Positions 1 through 11,429 are shown, counted from the stretch's first letter. The stretch is DNA of 64,000 nt from Halictus rubicundus (GCF_050948215.1 NC_135152.1:8466310-8530309); one strand, 5' to 3'. Made by a program: numbers and translations. Notes: generated by a model not told the origin, from the letters alone.

Positions 1-1800
1 CGGCATATGAGTGTCACGCACGCATCCCGCGTAATATCGAGACACAATCGGCATCGATCTTGCGGGTAGGTAATTAACCCGGCGACTAACCGGTTTTAAC
101 GCAACCGGTACGGCGCGGTGCTTCGGGCCAACAACGTACTCGACAGATACACGTGTACACTATCTATCGGACGTTCCGCCGAAATGTGACCGATCCTCGG
201 CGCGTCGTCGCCACGGGTCACGGCATTAAATTATGTCCGCCTTTGATTTCCACGGCTTTAATGGACATCACACGCGGGTGCTTTGACGATTGCGAGATTC
301 AAAGTGCAGCCCCACGGTCCATGCGGGGACAAAACAGGATTCGTGATTCGTTGCGTCCGCAGATTGATATATTACACTTTAAGGGTTAACATTATACTCC
401 TCAGATGTGGTAAAGATATCTCTGGCCATGGCTACTAATTCCCAGCTTAGTATGCAAAACTCAGCTGCCCGAAAAATTTGAGCTACCCGCAAAACAAGCG
501 GTGTCGAAGGAGCAGACGACGCTTAATTAAAATAGAATTATAACGAAGCCGAGGGACGGCTTAGGTCGACGATAGTGGTCGTCGAAACGCGGGGGACCAG
601 GTGCTTCCGGCGTCAGAACGGGGAAACCCAGGCGAGACGAAGAAGCGTGGAAAACAGGGCGAAAAAAATATCGTTTCACGGAACGTAGCCGAAACAAGTC
701 GGTCGTTTATTGGAAACCTCTGATCGGACGTCGAAAAAGAAGAAAAAAGAAACAAACGAGAAAGGGTAAAACGTAGGCTGAACGCCGCGTTTTTTACGCA
801 TGGAGGCACAAAAGACGGGGACAATTAAAAGGAGGGCCGAAAGAGTTGCGCGAACGCAGGAAAAAAATGTATTCGCCGGGGTCGTCGATATTTGATCCGA
901 TCACGTTTTTGTTTCTCCGTTTCCGTGGCCCTTTCATCGTTGCTCGACAGAATCGAGCAAACGAACAGAAAAAAAAGAAAGAAAAAAGAACCGAGCCGAA
1001 AAGTGCGCGCGGAAGGCAGACACGAGAAGTCGATATATCCCGGCTGATCGAGGCTCGAACCGTTCGACCTGTTCAACGTTATTTCCCGTCGGAGTCGCTA
1101 ATGTTGACCAGATCGTTAGAGAAAAGTCGGCGCCGCTGGCTCGATCCGCATTTCCGTTCGCGTGTAGAGGTGTACGTACGTATATACGCGACAGGGACAA
1201 CGAAATTGAATCCATCGGGGCCCGGCTAGCAGCTGCCTTTCGACAAGCAACGGCTACGAACGGGAATGTATCAACCGTCAGACACTGAGCGAGCATATTG
1301 TTACCGGGGCACGGGTTTACGGGCACGGAATTAGGGACTTCGCTGTATACGTTTTGCACTTAGCTGCAACGCGTTGACTGCTGCCGGAGAATTGCGCCCC
1401 GACACCGTTGCGAAACGACGGACCGAGTACTGCAATCTGTAGAGGGTTCGCTGCGCTCGCACTGGGCTATTCACTTTGCTGCTAGTTTTCAACGGGCAGT
1501 CTGCCCTACCTAAAAGGATCAACTGATTGTGCGAGTGGCGAATCGAATAACCATGATATGGTACTCGTGCGACAAGACGCGCGTTCAATTCTGAAATGGT
1601 GCCGGCAATGTGCACGTGTGCACGATATTTGTGAAAAATTTATACCCGTCACCATTTTGTTCATACATACTGGTGAGACAGTAACCCACTAACAAAACTT
1701 TTCTGTTCTCAATTATATTTTTGTGAAACCTCTACCGATTTATTTCTGACATTTTTAATAAGACCTCTTGGAAGATAATAGAGCTACTATTTTCTAGAAT
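1..1800. other. Gene-free CpG-rich to AT-rich left flank
   Basis: No recognisable gene. The first 1.6 kb is CpG-rich, with purine-rich A/G runs around 730-1000. Several overlapping open frames of 80-140 codons exist on both strands, but they have Lys/Arg- or Phe/Ser-rich low-complexity products, as expected from skewed purine tracts. From about 1620 the base composition turns AT-rich. I see no tRNA-like arm, splice pattern or repeat end in this stretch. Confidence 0.5.
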
Positions 1801-1807
1801 AGAATTA

Positions 1808-1983
1808 CAGCGATTTCTCTATATATGTCGCCAAGGCCTAGAGGATAAACGTCGCGGAATGATCCCCACTACCGCGGAGTATACGCCGCGAGGGGCCACG
1901 GAGCTCGAGAGGCCTCGAACGTCCAGGAGTGTAAACATAACACGGCAAGACCCGTGTTGTTGACATATATCGAGGATTTACTG
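1808..1983 (+). mobile_element. TA-flanked pogo/Tigger-like MITE, copy 1
   Basis: This 176-bp element starts CAGCGATTTCTCTATATATG and ends with the inverted form CGAGGATTTACTG. It is flanked by TA on both sides (1806-1807 and 1984-1985). The body carries the family signatures GTCGCCAAGGCCT, AAACGTCGCGGAAT, GAGTGTAAACATAACACGG and GACCCGTGTTGTTGACA. It is shorter than the typical 205-bp copy because the CTCGGGTATGTCTCC-to-CTGG part is missing. It has no coding capacity. Assignment to pogo/Tigger rests only on the CAGTG-type terminus and TA duplication. Confidence 0.85.
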
Positions 1984-2189
1984 TATATATTTTTTTTTTT
2001 GTATACCAACCAGTACATCTCTTTACCTTCTATAAAAGATGTGCTCGAAGTCCTCGCGTCGAGAATAAATTAATATCGATCAGTTCACACAAAAGTAAAA
2101 AGTAACTAATACAATAAATTTGTCCTTTGGAATACGAAGAATATGAATACTATTTATAGTTCCATTTAAAAAAGCAGTGGTGACCATGA

Positions 2190-2305
2190 AATCTACGAAA
2201 CGTTTGCACCTCTGGGTCGGACATAGCGCCATTCATTTGTTTTGTTTTGTTTTCTGTCTGTCTTTCGCCGTTTCAAAGTTATAACCTAGCCCAGTTGTGC
2301 GGAAC
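2190..2305. repeat. Right end of a CAGGGTG-type repeat
   Basis: The stretch ends in GTGCGGAACACCCTG, which reads on the minus strand as CAGGGTGTTCCGCAC, the terminus class also seen at 29970 and 34533. Just inside is TTTCAAAGTTATAAC, comparable to the AATAACTTTTAAC just inside the end at 29970. No matching left end was found, so this is probably a truncated copy. Confidence 0.35.
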
Positions 2306-2719
2306 ACCCTGTGTATGACTTATGCGGCAGTGAACGTTTTAAGTGCTGTTCCCGTCATACCTTGGTGGGATGATGGAACTGGGTTAGCAGTGAACTCCTG
2401 CACGACAGCTCCTCCCACCTGTGTCGATTAAATTTCGTGATGCTCCATTTAAAACTATGTACAAACACTCGTAAAATATTTAAGGCTGGCACGTTTTATT
2501 TCACGTGCTCGTGTTCTTCCGGAACAAAGCACCTGCCGCTCCCAACAAGTACTGCACGAATTAAAATTATTTGACAAACTTTTTTCGTTAAACTGTGATC
2601 ACAAAATGGAATAATAAAAATAATATCGTACCAAATGAATTAGTTTTCTTACCATGTTCCCTTACAAATTGTTATTAATGCTACTTGTCAAAATTTTTCG
2701 AATGTTCTCGAAGCATCAA

Positions 2720-2990
2720 AAAGTTCGATGGTTCGATTAGGGAGTCCCAAGAATTCGCGTGTTATCACGGAATTCGAAGGGTTCCCAAACTATCGGAGAG
2801 TTTCAGAATTTTCGGGAGTCCCAAAGATACAGTTTAGAGGATAGCGAGATCCGTAGGGACTTCCGAGGGTTCCACAACTCTGAGGAGATCGAAGGGCCCG
2901 GAAAGTCTGAAATCCCTAAAACAGAAACCTTTGACACCTCCGATACCCCAAGGGCTCATCGGGATACTTGAAATTCTCCGAACTTCTCGA
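2720..2990. repeat. Possible highly diverged tandem repeat
   Basis: The words GGGAGTCCCAA (twice), GAAGGGTTCCCAAAC versus GAGGGTTCCACAAC, and repeated TCGGAGA/CTGAGGAGA blocks recur at intervals of roughly 90 bp and shorter. This gives the region an irregular periodic texture of short G/A-rich and C/T-rich blocks. No exact unit could be drawn by eye. It could be an old satellite or chance. Confidence 0.25.
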
Positions 2991-3842
2991 ACATCGTGGC
3001 ATCCTTGAAACATCTTCGGCCCTTTGTAACACTCGCGATACGCAGCGTATCATTCGAACGCGACTCAACTTTCGAAACTTCACAGCTGCTTTTATCGGCG
3101 CAAGGGATCCGTTACCTTCCACGCATCGCATAACATCTGTATTTAGCCTGTGTAGTATGAACTTCTCTTTGTCCGGTCGGGAAACGTAGAATCGTTTGTA
3201 GCGTTCCATTACTCGCGCTACATGAGATTTGCTGTGGTCCCTACGAAGTCTCTTGGGTTTGATATTGTGGACGATTCAGTGCCATCTTTGTTGCACCTAG
3301 TTGCTCGAATTTGGCCCTTCAAGGCATCCACAATAGTCCCGTAGAAATGTAGTCACATCGGGTCAGTTACATCAAAGTCAGCTGTATCATGTTCTAGGCT
3401 ACCGAAGTCTTATAATTTCAGAATATTTGAGTCCAGACACGATCTCATATAAGATCCATGAATCTGATGACATAACACCGTGTCACTAAACAATCTGAGA
3501 TGTTCCCCGTATCGTGTCTCACACCCTCTACAGTTTCGTGCTAGTTTCAAGAGACCCGAAGTTGGACTATCATAATTTCATTCTCCCTCGTCTCATATTA
3601 GTGAGTGTTTTTCTCTTAGTGCAATTTACGTCAATTTGTTATGGTTTCGAAAAAGAAACTGTCCGCATCAATTGAGAGAAACTGAAATACCCAATGAGTA
3701 TAGCCGGATGAGGTGATCAAAAGTGTTCCCCAAAATTGATTTTTGGTCACACGAATTTTTTCGTAAATTTTGGTTGAGCAGAACAGAAGAGATGGAGCAT
3801 AATTTGATAAAACCCTAGGTGAACCCTTTTGTTCACCTTGTA

Positions 3843-4048
3843 CAGTGAATTCTCTATATATGTCGCCAAGGCCTGGATGATAAACGTCGCGGAATTATCC
3901 CCACTACTGTGGAGTATACCTCGTGCTACGAAGCTCGAGAGGCCTTGGATGCCGAGGAGTGTAAACATAGCACGGCTCGGGTATGTCTGCTGGATGATAC
4001 ATGACACTGGCAAGACCCGTGTTGTTGACAAATATCGAGAATTCACTG
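3843..4048 (+). mobile_element. TA-flanked pogo/Tigger-like MITE, copy 2
   Basis: A near full-length 206-bp copy. It begins CAGTGAATTCTCTATATATG after TA and ends CGAGAATTCACTG followed by TG, so the right target base has changed. It contains the whole internal series: CCAAGGCCTGGATGATAAA, the TACTGTGGAGTATACCTCG variant of the central palindrome, GAGAGGCCTTGGATGCCGAGG, and CTCGGGTATGTCTGCTGGA. Open frames crossing it on both strands are simply frames through the repeat and recur at other copies. Confidence 0.9.
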
Positions 4049-4184
4049 TGACTACCCGTAGGGGTATGGAGTTTCCCCGTTTCTGTAACGTTTCTGTAAG
4101 ATGTTCGTTGAAAATGTCTTGGAACACGAAGCAACAAAAGGATCCTGGATGTTGCTTCCACAAGGACATATCTTTATATTCACA

Positions 4185-4216
4185 AGAAGTAGAACCGGCT
4201 AGCCATGACCAGACGT
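4185..4216 (-). repeat. Core-repeat family, copy at 4.2 kb (minus)
   Basis: Read on the minus strand this holds ACGTCTGGTCATGG followed by GGTTCTACTTCTTGTG, the shared core of a dispersed family (other copies near 11.2, 29.3, 40.6, 45.2, 47.9, 49.8 and 51.9 kb). Only the core is recognisable here. The surrounding sequence does not align with the longer copies by eye. Confidence 0.5.
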
Positions 4217-4229
4217 ATCGGCCATGACA

Positions 4230-5285
4230 GCGAATTTTAAATCATCACCTCGCATACGTGAGACACGTTGCGCACAATGTACGAGATAGCCAGGTCCCGG
4301 TGGTGTACATCAGGTGATTTAATTACGATGTGTCGAGAGGCTCCTCACGGTTAAAGGATCAGTAAAGAAGGCGGCGTCGAAGCCCGCGCGGGCGTCGAAT
4401 CTAGCGCCGCATAAAAGAAGATGGATGTCGCACTTCATTAAGACCCTGTCGCCTCCCCTCGATTCGGCGTTCGTTCGTTCATCATGCCGTTCCCTTCACT
4501 TTCTCTTATCCAATTTCACTGCTCTCGAGAAGCCACCCATCCCGAGCCTAACCCTGACTCCGGCCGTCCCTTCGCCATTCGATAATACCCTTTCTTTGCG
4601 ACCCTCCTTGCCCTGCGACTCGGTGCTCGCGACCGTTCAACCCTCTTCGGCTCTGTCTCAATTTTAACCGTGACTCCTTCGTCGAACTCGTCGAGACGAG
4701 TCGTTCGGAACGAGCCCTTGCGATTGGGCATACAGCCTGAAGAACCCTTCGTGCCCCCGTCGCGAAGGGACGGAAGGGTAAGGGTGGGTGGGCGCCACCC
4801 GGGTAAATGCACTGAGCGCTCCGGATACATACACGTCGGGTACGCGTGTAAGGGTAGTAATGAAGTCGGCGAATCAAGACAGAAATTCAATCCATTCGAT
4901 TTTACGCCTCGATTGCTCGCGCCGGGGCTCGAGTATCACACCGAGGCTTTCGCGATGCGTGTTGCGTTTCCACGCGTACGCAACCCTGCGCGCACACGCG
5001 ACTGTCTGCGCGCGCTCGTAACGTAACGACCTGCCCTAATAAGTACACAGCCAAGGAGATTCTCGCGGGGACTAGATCGGAAACGTGTGCGAGAGGTGAA
5101 TTCTGATACCCTTAATTGTCGGTTAAACAATGACCGAAGTTACACTGCCGCCGCGGAAATATCGGCGGGCTGTCGTAACGAATGAATACTACTGGATAAA
5201 CAGTTGTTGTAACGTACAGGATGTCCCAAATAAATGGGACCATTTACTAGGGATTCGTATGTTAATGCTCTATAAGGATATCGAT
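4230..5285. other. Gene-free GC-rich interval
   Basis: CpG-rich DNA with pyrimidine-rich stretches near 4480-4660 and alternating CG/CA near 4970-5020. Overlapping 80-125-codon frames exist on both strands but encode Arg/Ser/Pro-rich peptides with no domain. A short CAGGATGTCCCAAATAAATG at about 5218 resembles the CAGGGTGTCC repeat termini found elsewhere in the window. No gene is supported. Confidence 0.45.
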
Positions 5286-5289
5286 GATA

Positions 5290-5508
5290 CAGTGTTTTCT
5301 CGATATATGTCAACAACACGGGTCTTGCCAGTGACATATATCGTCCAGAAGATACTATTATTCTTTGATCCGCGTGAACGTCCTGCCCGACCCGTATTAA
5401 GTTTACACTCCTCGGCGTCCGAGGCCTCTCGGTACATCCCGCGGTAGTGGGGATAGTTTTGCGACTTTTATCAGCTATGTATTTGCGACATATATCGAGA
5501 AAAACCTG
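5290..5508 (-). mobile_element. TA-MITE copy 3, variant with TACTATTATTCTTTGATCC insert
   Basis: A minus-orientation copy flanked by TA on the left (5288-5289). It begins CAGTGTTTTCTCGATATATG and ends GAGAAAAACCTG. Between the outer block CATATATCGTCCAG and the CTCCTCGGCGTCCGAGGCC block it carries TACTATTATTCTTTGATCC in place of the usual TACCCGAGCC segment. The same variant segment occurs at 18.3, 58.3 and 60.9 kb and, in a related form, in variant B. This defines a structural subfamily. Confidence 0.85.
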
Positions 5509-5519
5509 AATAGGGTTTC

Positions 5520-6540
5520 GTAGAAGAGAATAATATTGTCTGAACAGGAAAGAAAGAAGTCCTAAATGAATTTCACGACGAAAAAATCATTTGCACATAG
5601 TCAACCTGAGCTTGTGGGTTCACGGATGAGGGTTTGAACCTCTCAGAGACACAGGCCCCGATCGTTATACGTTTCTTCGATTGTCTCGAGTCCGGCAATC
5701 TCGGGTTCGGGCAGAGACAGTATTGGTGGATCGAGTTTCTCGCTTTCGGAAGACAAACAAGGGACACCGGGGATTGTTCTTACCTCGAAATTCGAATAAA
5801 CAACACCGCGGCATGCGAGGGGGTTAAACCGAGGCGGCGCGGCGGCTGGGAGGATCGTCGAATCTTGGCACGGTTCCTGCTCGCAAGTTTGGCTCGCTTA
5901 GCATCCACCTATTTCTGCCGGAGGACGAAGAAAATCGCACGGCACAAAGGAACTAGGCACCGCTTTCTTACAGCAAAGCCTGCGCTAACGCGAGTTATCA
6001 TTTCATAACGGTGCAGTCGCTGTCCCCTCTTTGCCTCCGCTTTGAGGCTCGAGGACGCTGGCTCGTAACCGCCTTGGAAAATCTGTTTTCCGTTGTACCG
6101 CCTCGCTGTCTCGCGAAGACTTTCATTTCGTCCGTTATTAAGCTGCAACCCCTTACCCAGGACTCAAACTCGGATAAAAATTTTCCAACCAAGAAAGCTT
6201 GCGTCGTCCCTTTGTTTGTTTAGTTACCCTGGAAATTAGCGTCGCGAAGATTTTCATCTGGAATCGACCCCAGCTATCTTTCGTGTTTTCTTTTTACTTA
6301 TTTGCTTTAGAAAATGTTAGTTCTTGTGGAATTTTTACGCAAAGACATAGTTATTCTTTGGAACTTTATTTTTAGATATTTTGAAATTTATATAAACAAT
6401 ATTTCATGGACACAAGTTTTAGACCTTGTTTCAGAACATTTATTGATCCCTTGAACATTTATTTATCGGACTCCTGCGAGTTCCAGGCCTATGCCGGAGT
6501 CATTTCTGACCCACGCCGAGATTTCGATACAAGGCAGTGG
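5520..6540. other. Gene-free interval
   Basis: CpG-rich between about 5640 and 6150, then AT-rich. A 124-codon frame at 5634-6008 and shadows on the other strand have no recognisable domain. No repeat end was identified here. Confidence 0.4.
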
Positions 6541-6564
6541 TGGGTACGGTGGAAGCCCTTGAGC

Positions 6565-6723
6565 TGCCTTCTCCCGTACCAGCATTTCGTTCGTGCAGCG
6601 CGCATCTTCGCTGCGCAGCTGTGGATAGTCAGCATAAGCCGCGCACGGAGAGGGAGGCACGAGGCACCGCTGCGCAGCGAAGGTGCGCGCTGCACGAAAG
6701 AGACGTTGGTGGGGGAAGAAGAG
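6565..6723. repeat. Strong inverted repeat (foldback hairpin)
   Basis: The inner arms 6591-6619 and 6669-6697 are inverted copies of each other with a single mismatch over 29 bp. The left inner arm contains CGTGCAGCGCGCATCTTCG and the right contains GCGAAGGTGCGCGCTGCACG. The loop is 49 nt. Pairing continues more weakly outward to about 6565 and 6723, giving arms of roughly 55 bp. Several of the outer mismatches would be G-U pairs in a plus-strand RNA. No target duplication was recognised. It could be a foldback transposon or a hairpin-RNA locus. Confidence 0.75.
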
Positions 6724-7249
6724 GGAATAGCGATTTTCTTGTTTCGGAATAAAAAGCGTTAAATAACATTGACATGTTGTTAATGCGACTAAATAATCAT
6801 GGGAAAATGGAAACCTCGTCAAACGGCGTTAAATGTATTAAGCAAGAAATTATAGCAAAATACAAACGGGAAAATTTGTCTGCATATCCATCGACTATCG
6901 ACACACCTGGTACCGTATTTGTTTCCACCGTGAAACTCGTTTCTTCCGTCGAGCAAATTACAAAGAGATACGAGGTAGTACAGGTTTTACAGTTTACGAG
7001 CCCGCGGGCATTATTTTCGAAAATTGCTTCGAACAGGAGTTCAGAAAAATTACACAGACAGGAAATAAACAGACTGAAGATCCGAGCGAAAGCAGCTTGG
7101 AGCCAGCGAGCCTGAAGAATTTTCCCATCCCAGGGACAATAATCGAAAAAGAAAGCACGCGGAGAACGTTCGGATACTTGTAATTTAAGAACGGTTTCCT
7201 GGTGCAATGCGATGGATTACGAGGCAAGGGCGCAGTGTCTAAGCAAACG

Positions 7250-7345
7250 AAAATACAAACAGAGAAAGGGAGAGAAAGGGGAGAAGCAGGAGAAATACGA
7301 GGAGAAAAGGGAGCGGCGAAAGACGAAGCGGAAAATGGGCGGTGG
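7250..7345. repeat. Purine-rich low-complexity tract
   Basis: An A/G-rich run with repeated AGAAAGGGAGAGAAAGGGGAG texture. The long open frame on the opposite strand (about 200 codons, 6994-7596) is open largely because of this tract and yields a Ser/Phe/Pro-rich product. I do not regard it as a gene. Confidence 0.6.
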
Positions 7346-7632
7346 GAAGCAGCGAAGAAAATTCGTCGGTAATGCAGGCATTGTGGGGGAATAAGAACGT
7401 GGGCGTCAGTCGTGTCTGACAAGGGGCATGCTGCCACAATAATGAATCGTTCTAACGCCAGCAGGGGAAAGAAAGTTAAAAGAATGAAAGTAGAAGGCGA
7501 GTAGTTAGTCTGGCTGGTAGCATCGCCATCGAGAACATGTAATTGCACGTGAACGTCTTCAAAACTGTTTTGTTGAACATCAGATATCAAATTCACTAGG
7601 AAGTGTCAAAGAATAAATGAAAAACGGATTAC

Positions 7633-7775
7633 TAGACTGCGTATAAAAATTTTCCAAGTCTATTGTAAAAAACAGAAATGAAATAAAACCGAATTTAATA
7701 ATAATTTCAACAAATAGACGATTTTTGTATTTCACTTGTTCATATTTGCCAAAAATGCATGAAATATTGTGTCTA
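7633..7775. mobile_element. hAT-like MITE, short diverged copy
   Basis: It starts TAGACTGCGTATAAAAATTT and ends AAAATGCATGAAATATTGTG followed by TCTA, matching the family ends TAGACTGCGGAT...TTATGC and GCATAA...ATCCGCAGTCTA. The flanking octamers CGGATTAC and TTCATTGC agree only in part, as expected of an old insertion. It is 143 bp long and noncoding. Confidence 0.5.
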
Positions 7776-7789
7776 TTCATTGCAAATGT

Positions 7790-9050
7790 CAAACAGATAG
7801 GTAATAGAAATGGAACTCATTATTACATTATTCATTAGAACATATTATTATTAACTCATTATATGCCAAAACAATATTCAAGAAAAATGTGATTTTTCTA
7901 TTGGTCATTATCGTAATTTGTCAACTGTGTATAGAATTTTTGTGCAAATTAATATAACATATTTTACGTATTTGCATCGAAAAGAAAACTTGAAATAACA
8001 GTAAGAAAATTTTCATATTGACTTTAATGAATATTTCAGACAAAGACAGTTTAGTTTAATCCCATTTCTTGTTCAGTATTTACTATAGATTAGAAAAAGA
8101 ATTTTTCTGTCGATAAATTAAGAGTATCAAATAACGTGCTTTCCATGAAATAAATTGCTTCGATTATCATAGACTTTTTGTAGTTATTAGTTCGATAATC
8201 AACGTTGTCAATTAGTGGAATTTATCGAGAGAGCTTGTTTCAGCAAATTCGCGAAACCGCAGCAAGACATGGTGCGAGGAGATCTATTGGAATAGTTTGG
8301 GCCCGAGTAACCTAATCAAGTATCGATAATTTTTCACCAGTTCGACCGCCTATGCGTTTCAATTGAACGTTGTAATTAGGAATGTGCGAAACAGTGAGCC
8401 GGTATTGACCGAGTTCGATGCACAATAGGTAGCCGCCATGGGGGAACAATGTCGTAAATATTAATTCGCAGTATAAACTGTTTGCCTGTATCGACAAAAC
8501 AGACTCGCACGGCGCCGGACATGTTTTCGCGTACTAATATTAAATAACAGCGACTCGATGGTACATGGCAACAAGCGCAAAGTCCATGTATCGTGTTTAA
8601 CTACGGAACACGAAACTCTGGAAATGAAAATTTACAAGAAACTTCGTCCTCCACGCTCGTAAAAATTTGGGCACGCTGTTGCGACAGTTGACTAATAAAA
8701 TAAATTCTTTAATACCTTCTGCAATGCATAAAAAAGAAGTGAAAAAAAAACACGCAGGAGAATGCCATTTTTCGGGAGATTTTATCAGATTCGTCCGTAT
8801 CTGTTTCCGCTACTGTACGTTTTTTCATTATAAAAAAAATTTGTCTGCTGATGTAGCTAGTGGAACAAGACAGTGTGAACATTTTTTTAATGTAGACTAG
8901 TACATACCCAATATACAAATCGATATGGTAACTGGATTCATACCTGCAACAAACACAAAAATCACGCATTAGTATTATTGTAAAAGTACATACAAGTTAC
9001 TTAACCGTGAATCAATTAATAAACCAATTCGAACGAAAATGTTTTCAAAA
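7790..9050. other. AT-rich gene-free interval
   Basis: AT-rich DNA with no coding signal. The few open frames are 60-90 codons and rich in Ile, Phe and Lys. No repeat terminus or RNA gene was recognised. Confidence 0.45.
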
Positions 9051-9052
9051 TA

Positions 9053-9219
9053 CAGTGATTTCTCTATATATGACGCCAAGGCCTGAATCATAAACGTCGC
9101 GGAATGATCCCCACTACCGCGAGGGGCCGCGAAACTCGAGAGGCGTCGGACGCCGAGGAGAGTAAACATAATACGGCTCGACTGTGACCCGTGTTGTTGA
9201 CATAATCGAGAATTCACTG
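9053..9219 (+). mobile_element. TA-flanked pogo/Tigger-like MITE, copy 4
   Basis: A 167-bp copy flanked by perfect TA duplications (9051-9052, 9220-9221). It starts CAGTGATTTCTCTATATATG and ends CGAGAATTCACTG. The central palindrome GCGGGGTATACCCCGC is deleted, leaving CTACCGCGAGGGGCCGC, and the CTCGGGTATGTCTCC part is also shortened. It lies 94 bp from a variant-B copy. Confidence 0.9.
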
Positions 9220-9313
9220 TAGTGTTGCCATTGAGTATCAAATAAACTATACTTTGCTGAAATGCTATGAGTGTCGTCAATGACGAAAAATGTTGTCTTG
9301 ATCACGAGATATA

Positions 9314-9530
9314 CAGTGTTTACTCGAGACATGTCCAAAACACGAGTCTAGTCAGGGACGTATATGGGCCAGGAGATACTATTCTTTGATCCCCGCCGAA
9401 CGTAGAAAAGGACATCGAAGTTCTAGAGGCCTCGGTTCACGACCCCTCACGGGATATACCCCGCAGTAGTGGGGGTAGTTCTGGGACTTTTATCGGCTGG
9501 GCATTTGGGACATATATCGAGTAAACACTT
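9314..9530 (-). mobile_element. TA-MITE variant B, long copy
   Basis: Flanked by TA (9312-9313 and 9531-9532). The left end is CAGTGTTTACTCGAGACATG, followed by TCCAAAACACGAGTCTAG, and the right end is CATATATCGAGTAAACACTT. It shares with the main family the GGGATATACCCCGC palindrome and TTTATCGGCTGG, but differs in the terminal TTTACTC and in CTATTCTTTGATCCCCGCC. Relatives are at 17.8 and 44.8 kb. Confidence 0.8.
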
Positions 9531-9687
9531 TATTTTCGTCGATCTTTTCGTCGTATTTTCAAATAGTAAGTTATTAAATGTTTCCAAAGTAATATATTAG
9601 ATTTGTCGTGGTTCTGTGTTTTAAATAATCTTTTTGCACGGAAGAAGAAAAAAATAATTTGCGAGTAAACTTTGGTGGCACAGTTAA

Positions 9688-9874
9688 CCCTTAGCACTCG
9701 AGTGGCGACTGTAAGGCGCCACTAAAAATTCCTGTATCATTATTCAACATATTTTTAACATTATTAAATTTGTTTGTTTTTAATAAATTACTAAAAAATA
9801 TGTATAGAAGGGAAATATTCCAGGTCGGAAGAAATGTTTCGTTTCAGAGTTAAAATGGCTTCGAGTGCAAAGGG
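9688..9874. mobile_element. TTAA-flanked piggyBac-like MITE
   Basis: A 187-bp element bounded by TTAA on both sides (9684-9687 and 9875-9878). The ends are CCCTTAGCACTCGAGTGG and, inverted, CCCTTTGCACTCGAAGCC. TTAA duplications with CCC-type ends are the hallmark of piggyBac-like elements. A close relative lies at 12704-12902, sharing TAGAAGGGAAATATTC and GAAATGTTTCGTTT-like blocks in the same order. It is noncoding. Confidence 0.85.
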
Positions 9875-9879
9875 TTAAC

Positions 9880-11095
9880 CGATTGCGTACAAACACTCTA
9901 GCGATTCGAAGAGGAAAAGTTGCGATCGCGATCAGTCGAATACTTTCCGTGTCCACTGTACACCCGATCGAAATAGACTTTCCAGCCGCGGGCTGGTAGC
10001 CGAGGTGCGGGCATACAAACGCGAAGGGTTTAAACGGCCCTAAATCTCTCGCTCGGCAACCGATCTAACCCCGCGTGCTAATTCTGCCACTTTTTTCTCA
10101 TAGGAGACTGACAACGAACAAAGCCTGGGGTGTTGCCAGGGCCGGGGTCGGAGCACGAAAAAAGACTGGGACCTCGGCGAATAGCGTCAAATCACCTGGG
10201 CAACAGTCCAGTGCCGGTAACCGGGGCCGATAAATCGATACGGGCAACGTTGGATGGGTGATTCATCGATACCCAACGGTTTCCCAATTTCCATTCGGCA
10301 CGAGGCACCCTTTAATCCAACGTCCTTCCGTCGTCGTTCGAGCCATCGGCCGTGACCTCGAAGCCATTTCAATTCCAGACCGGCGTGCAAATAAATTATC
10401 TTGATTCTCTATTTATGCGAGGCTGCGCACCATCAACCTCTGGCGCGCCCGCCGCGTCGCGTCGCGTCGCGTCGCGCCGCTGTCGTTCGCCCAACGAAAA
10501 GACAAATAGAAACGAGAAAAACAAGCAACCGAGCGCAAAGGGTACATTTATGCGAAATTTCTCGCTTCCCTCCTGTACCGTCGATACTCTCCCCCTCCCC
10601 TGGTTCGTCTAGTAATCAAAGTAAAACTACCCGGGCCCCCGACGAATAAAAGTACCACGATCGTAATTACTCCGCGTAACGCGAAAGAATTCCCGGTTCC
10701 TTTGAACACCGACCACCGGCGGAGGGTTAATTAAAACGTGCGTGCCGGCAATATTGTAGACCCGCCGCCGTCGTTGGAACCCTGCGATACACTCGGACCG
10801 ATATTATTTATACTGGACCGGAGGATCGGAAGGTTTGTTGCATTTGTTTATTTTATGCCCTATCCCGAGTAATTTTATTTCACGGGCTCGTTTGAACGAG
10901 CTCGCCCGCGAAAATCAATTTTGCGAGCAAACAACAAAAACGAAGAAGATGATTGGACGTTGTCGTGTACAACGCTGCGCCTCGGAAAAGTGAACCGATA
11001 CTCGCGTGTTCCTTAACAGTAGTTGCATAACAAACCGTAGGAGAATATCTTACCCGTTAGATCAATTTTCAAACATTTAATTCGATTATTCTTGC
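9880..11095. other. CpG-rich gene-free interval with a short GTCGC repeat
   Basis: CpG-rich DNA without an assignable gene. A pentamer GTCGC repeats about four times at 10453-10476. Short frames over 10352-10649 encode Arg-rich peptides made by that repeat. No splice-site, promoter or RNA evidence was found. Confidence 0.45.
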
Positions 11096-11101
11096 TTCGT
11101 A

Positions 11102-11391
11102 CAGGGTGTGGCAAGGGGATGACTCTACATATAAAAATACATAGGAAAAAGAAATTAGATTTTGAGAATGCAGCAAACACACGTGCCATTAGATAGGAAT
11201 CGTCCGACGTGTCTGATCATGGCCGACCAATTCCACTGCCTGCATATACTGTAGCACGCGAACTCGGCGGATCTTGAAATTCGATTTTCTTGAAACCGGG
11301 GCCTCAAACGATAAAATGTTACTCCTTCTTTTCGACTTATTTTTATACGTAGAATCATCCCCTGCTCGGTTGTACAATGGAGCAATAGCAA
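11102..11391 (+). repeat. Core-repeat family, 290-bp copy with CAGGGTGTGG end
   Basis: It begins CAGGGTGTGGCAAGGGG after TA. It contains the family core at 11209-11238 (GTGTCTGATCATGG then CCGACCAATTCC), followed by GCATATACTGTAGCACGCG, a TTCTTGAAACC block and TTACTCCTTCTTTTCGACT. The same ordered blocks recur at 45.2 kb (plus), 29.3 kb (plus, partial) and 51.8-51.95 kb (minus). It is noncoding, and its class is unknown. Confidence 0.65.
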
Positions 11392-11429
11392 ATACACGGA
11401 AAAATGAGAATTTTTTGATAACCACCTAT

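Noticed and set aside
2725..2760. tRNA-like GGTTCGATT sequence
   Set aside because: No acceptor stem, D-arm or anticodon arm can be folded around it. Similar GGTTCGA words elsewhere also lack a cloverleaf.
3747..4227. Similar peptides from frames at 3.8-4.2, 31.6-31.9, 36.5-36.8 and 46.6-46.9 kb, suggesting a protein family
   Set aside because: All these frames are translations through copies of the same TA-MITE. The similarity is at the DNA level and the frames are interrupted differently in each copy.
6994..7596. 200-codon minus-strand frame with hydrophobic stretches
   Set aside because: It is open because the opposite strand is a long A/G-rich low-complexity tract. The apparent membrane-like Phe/Leu/Ser segments follow from that composition.
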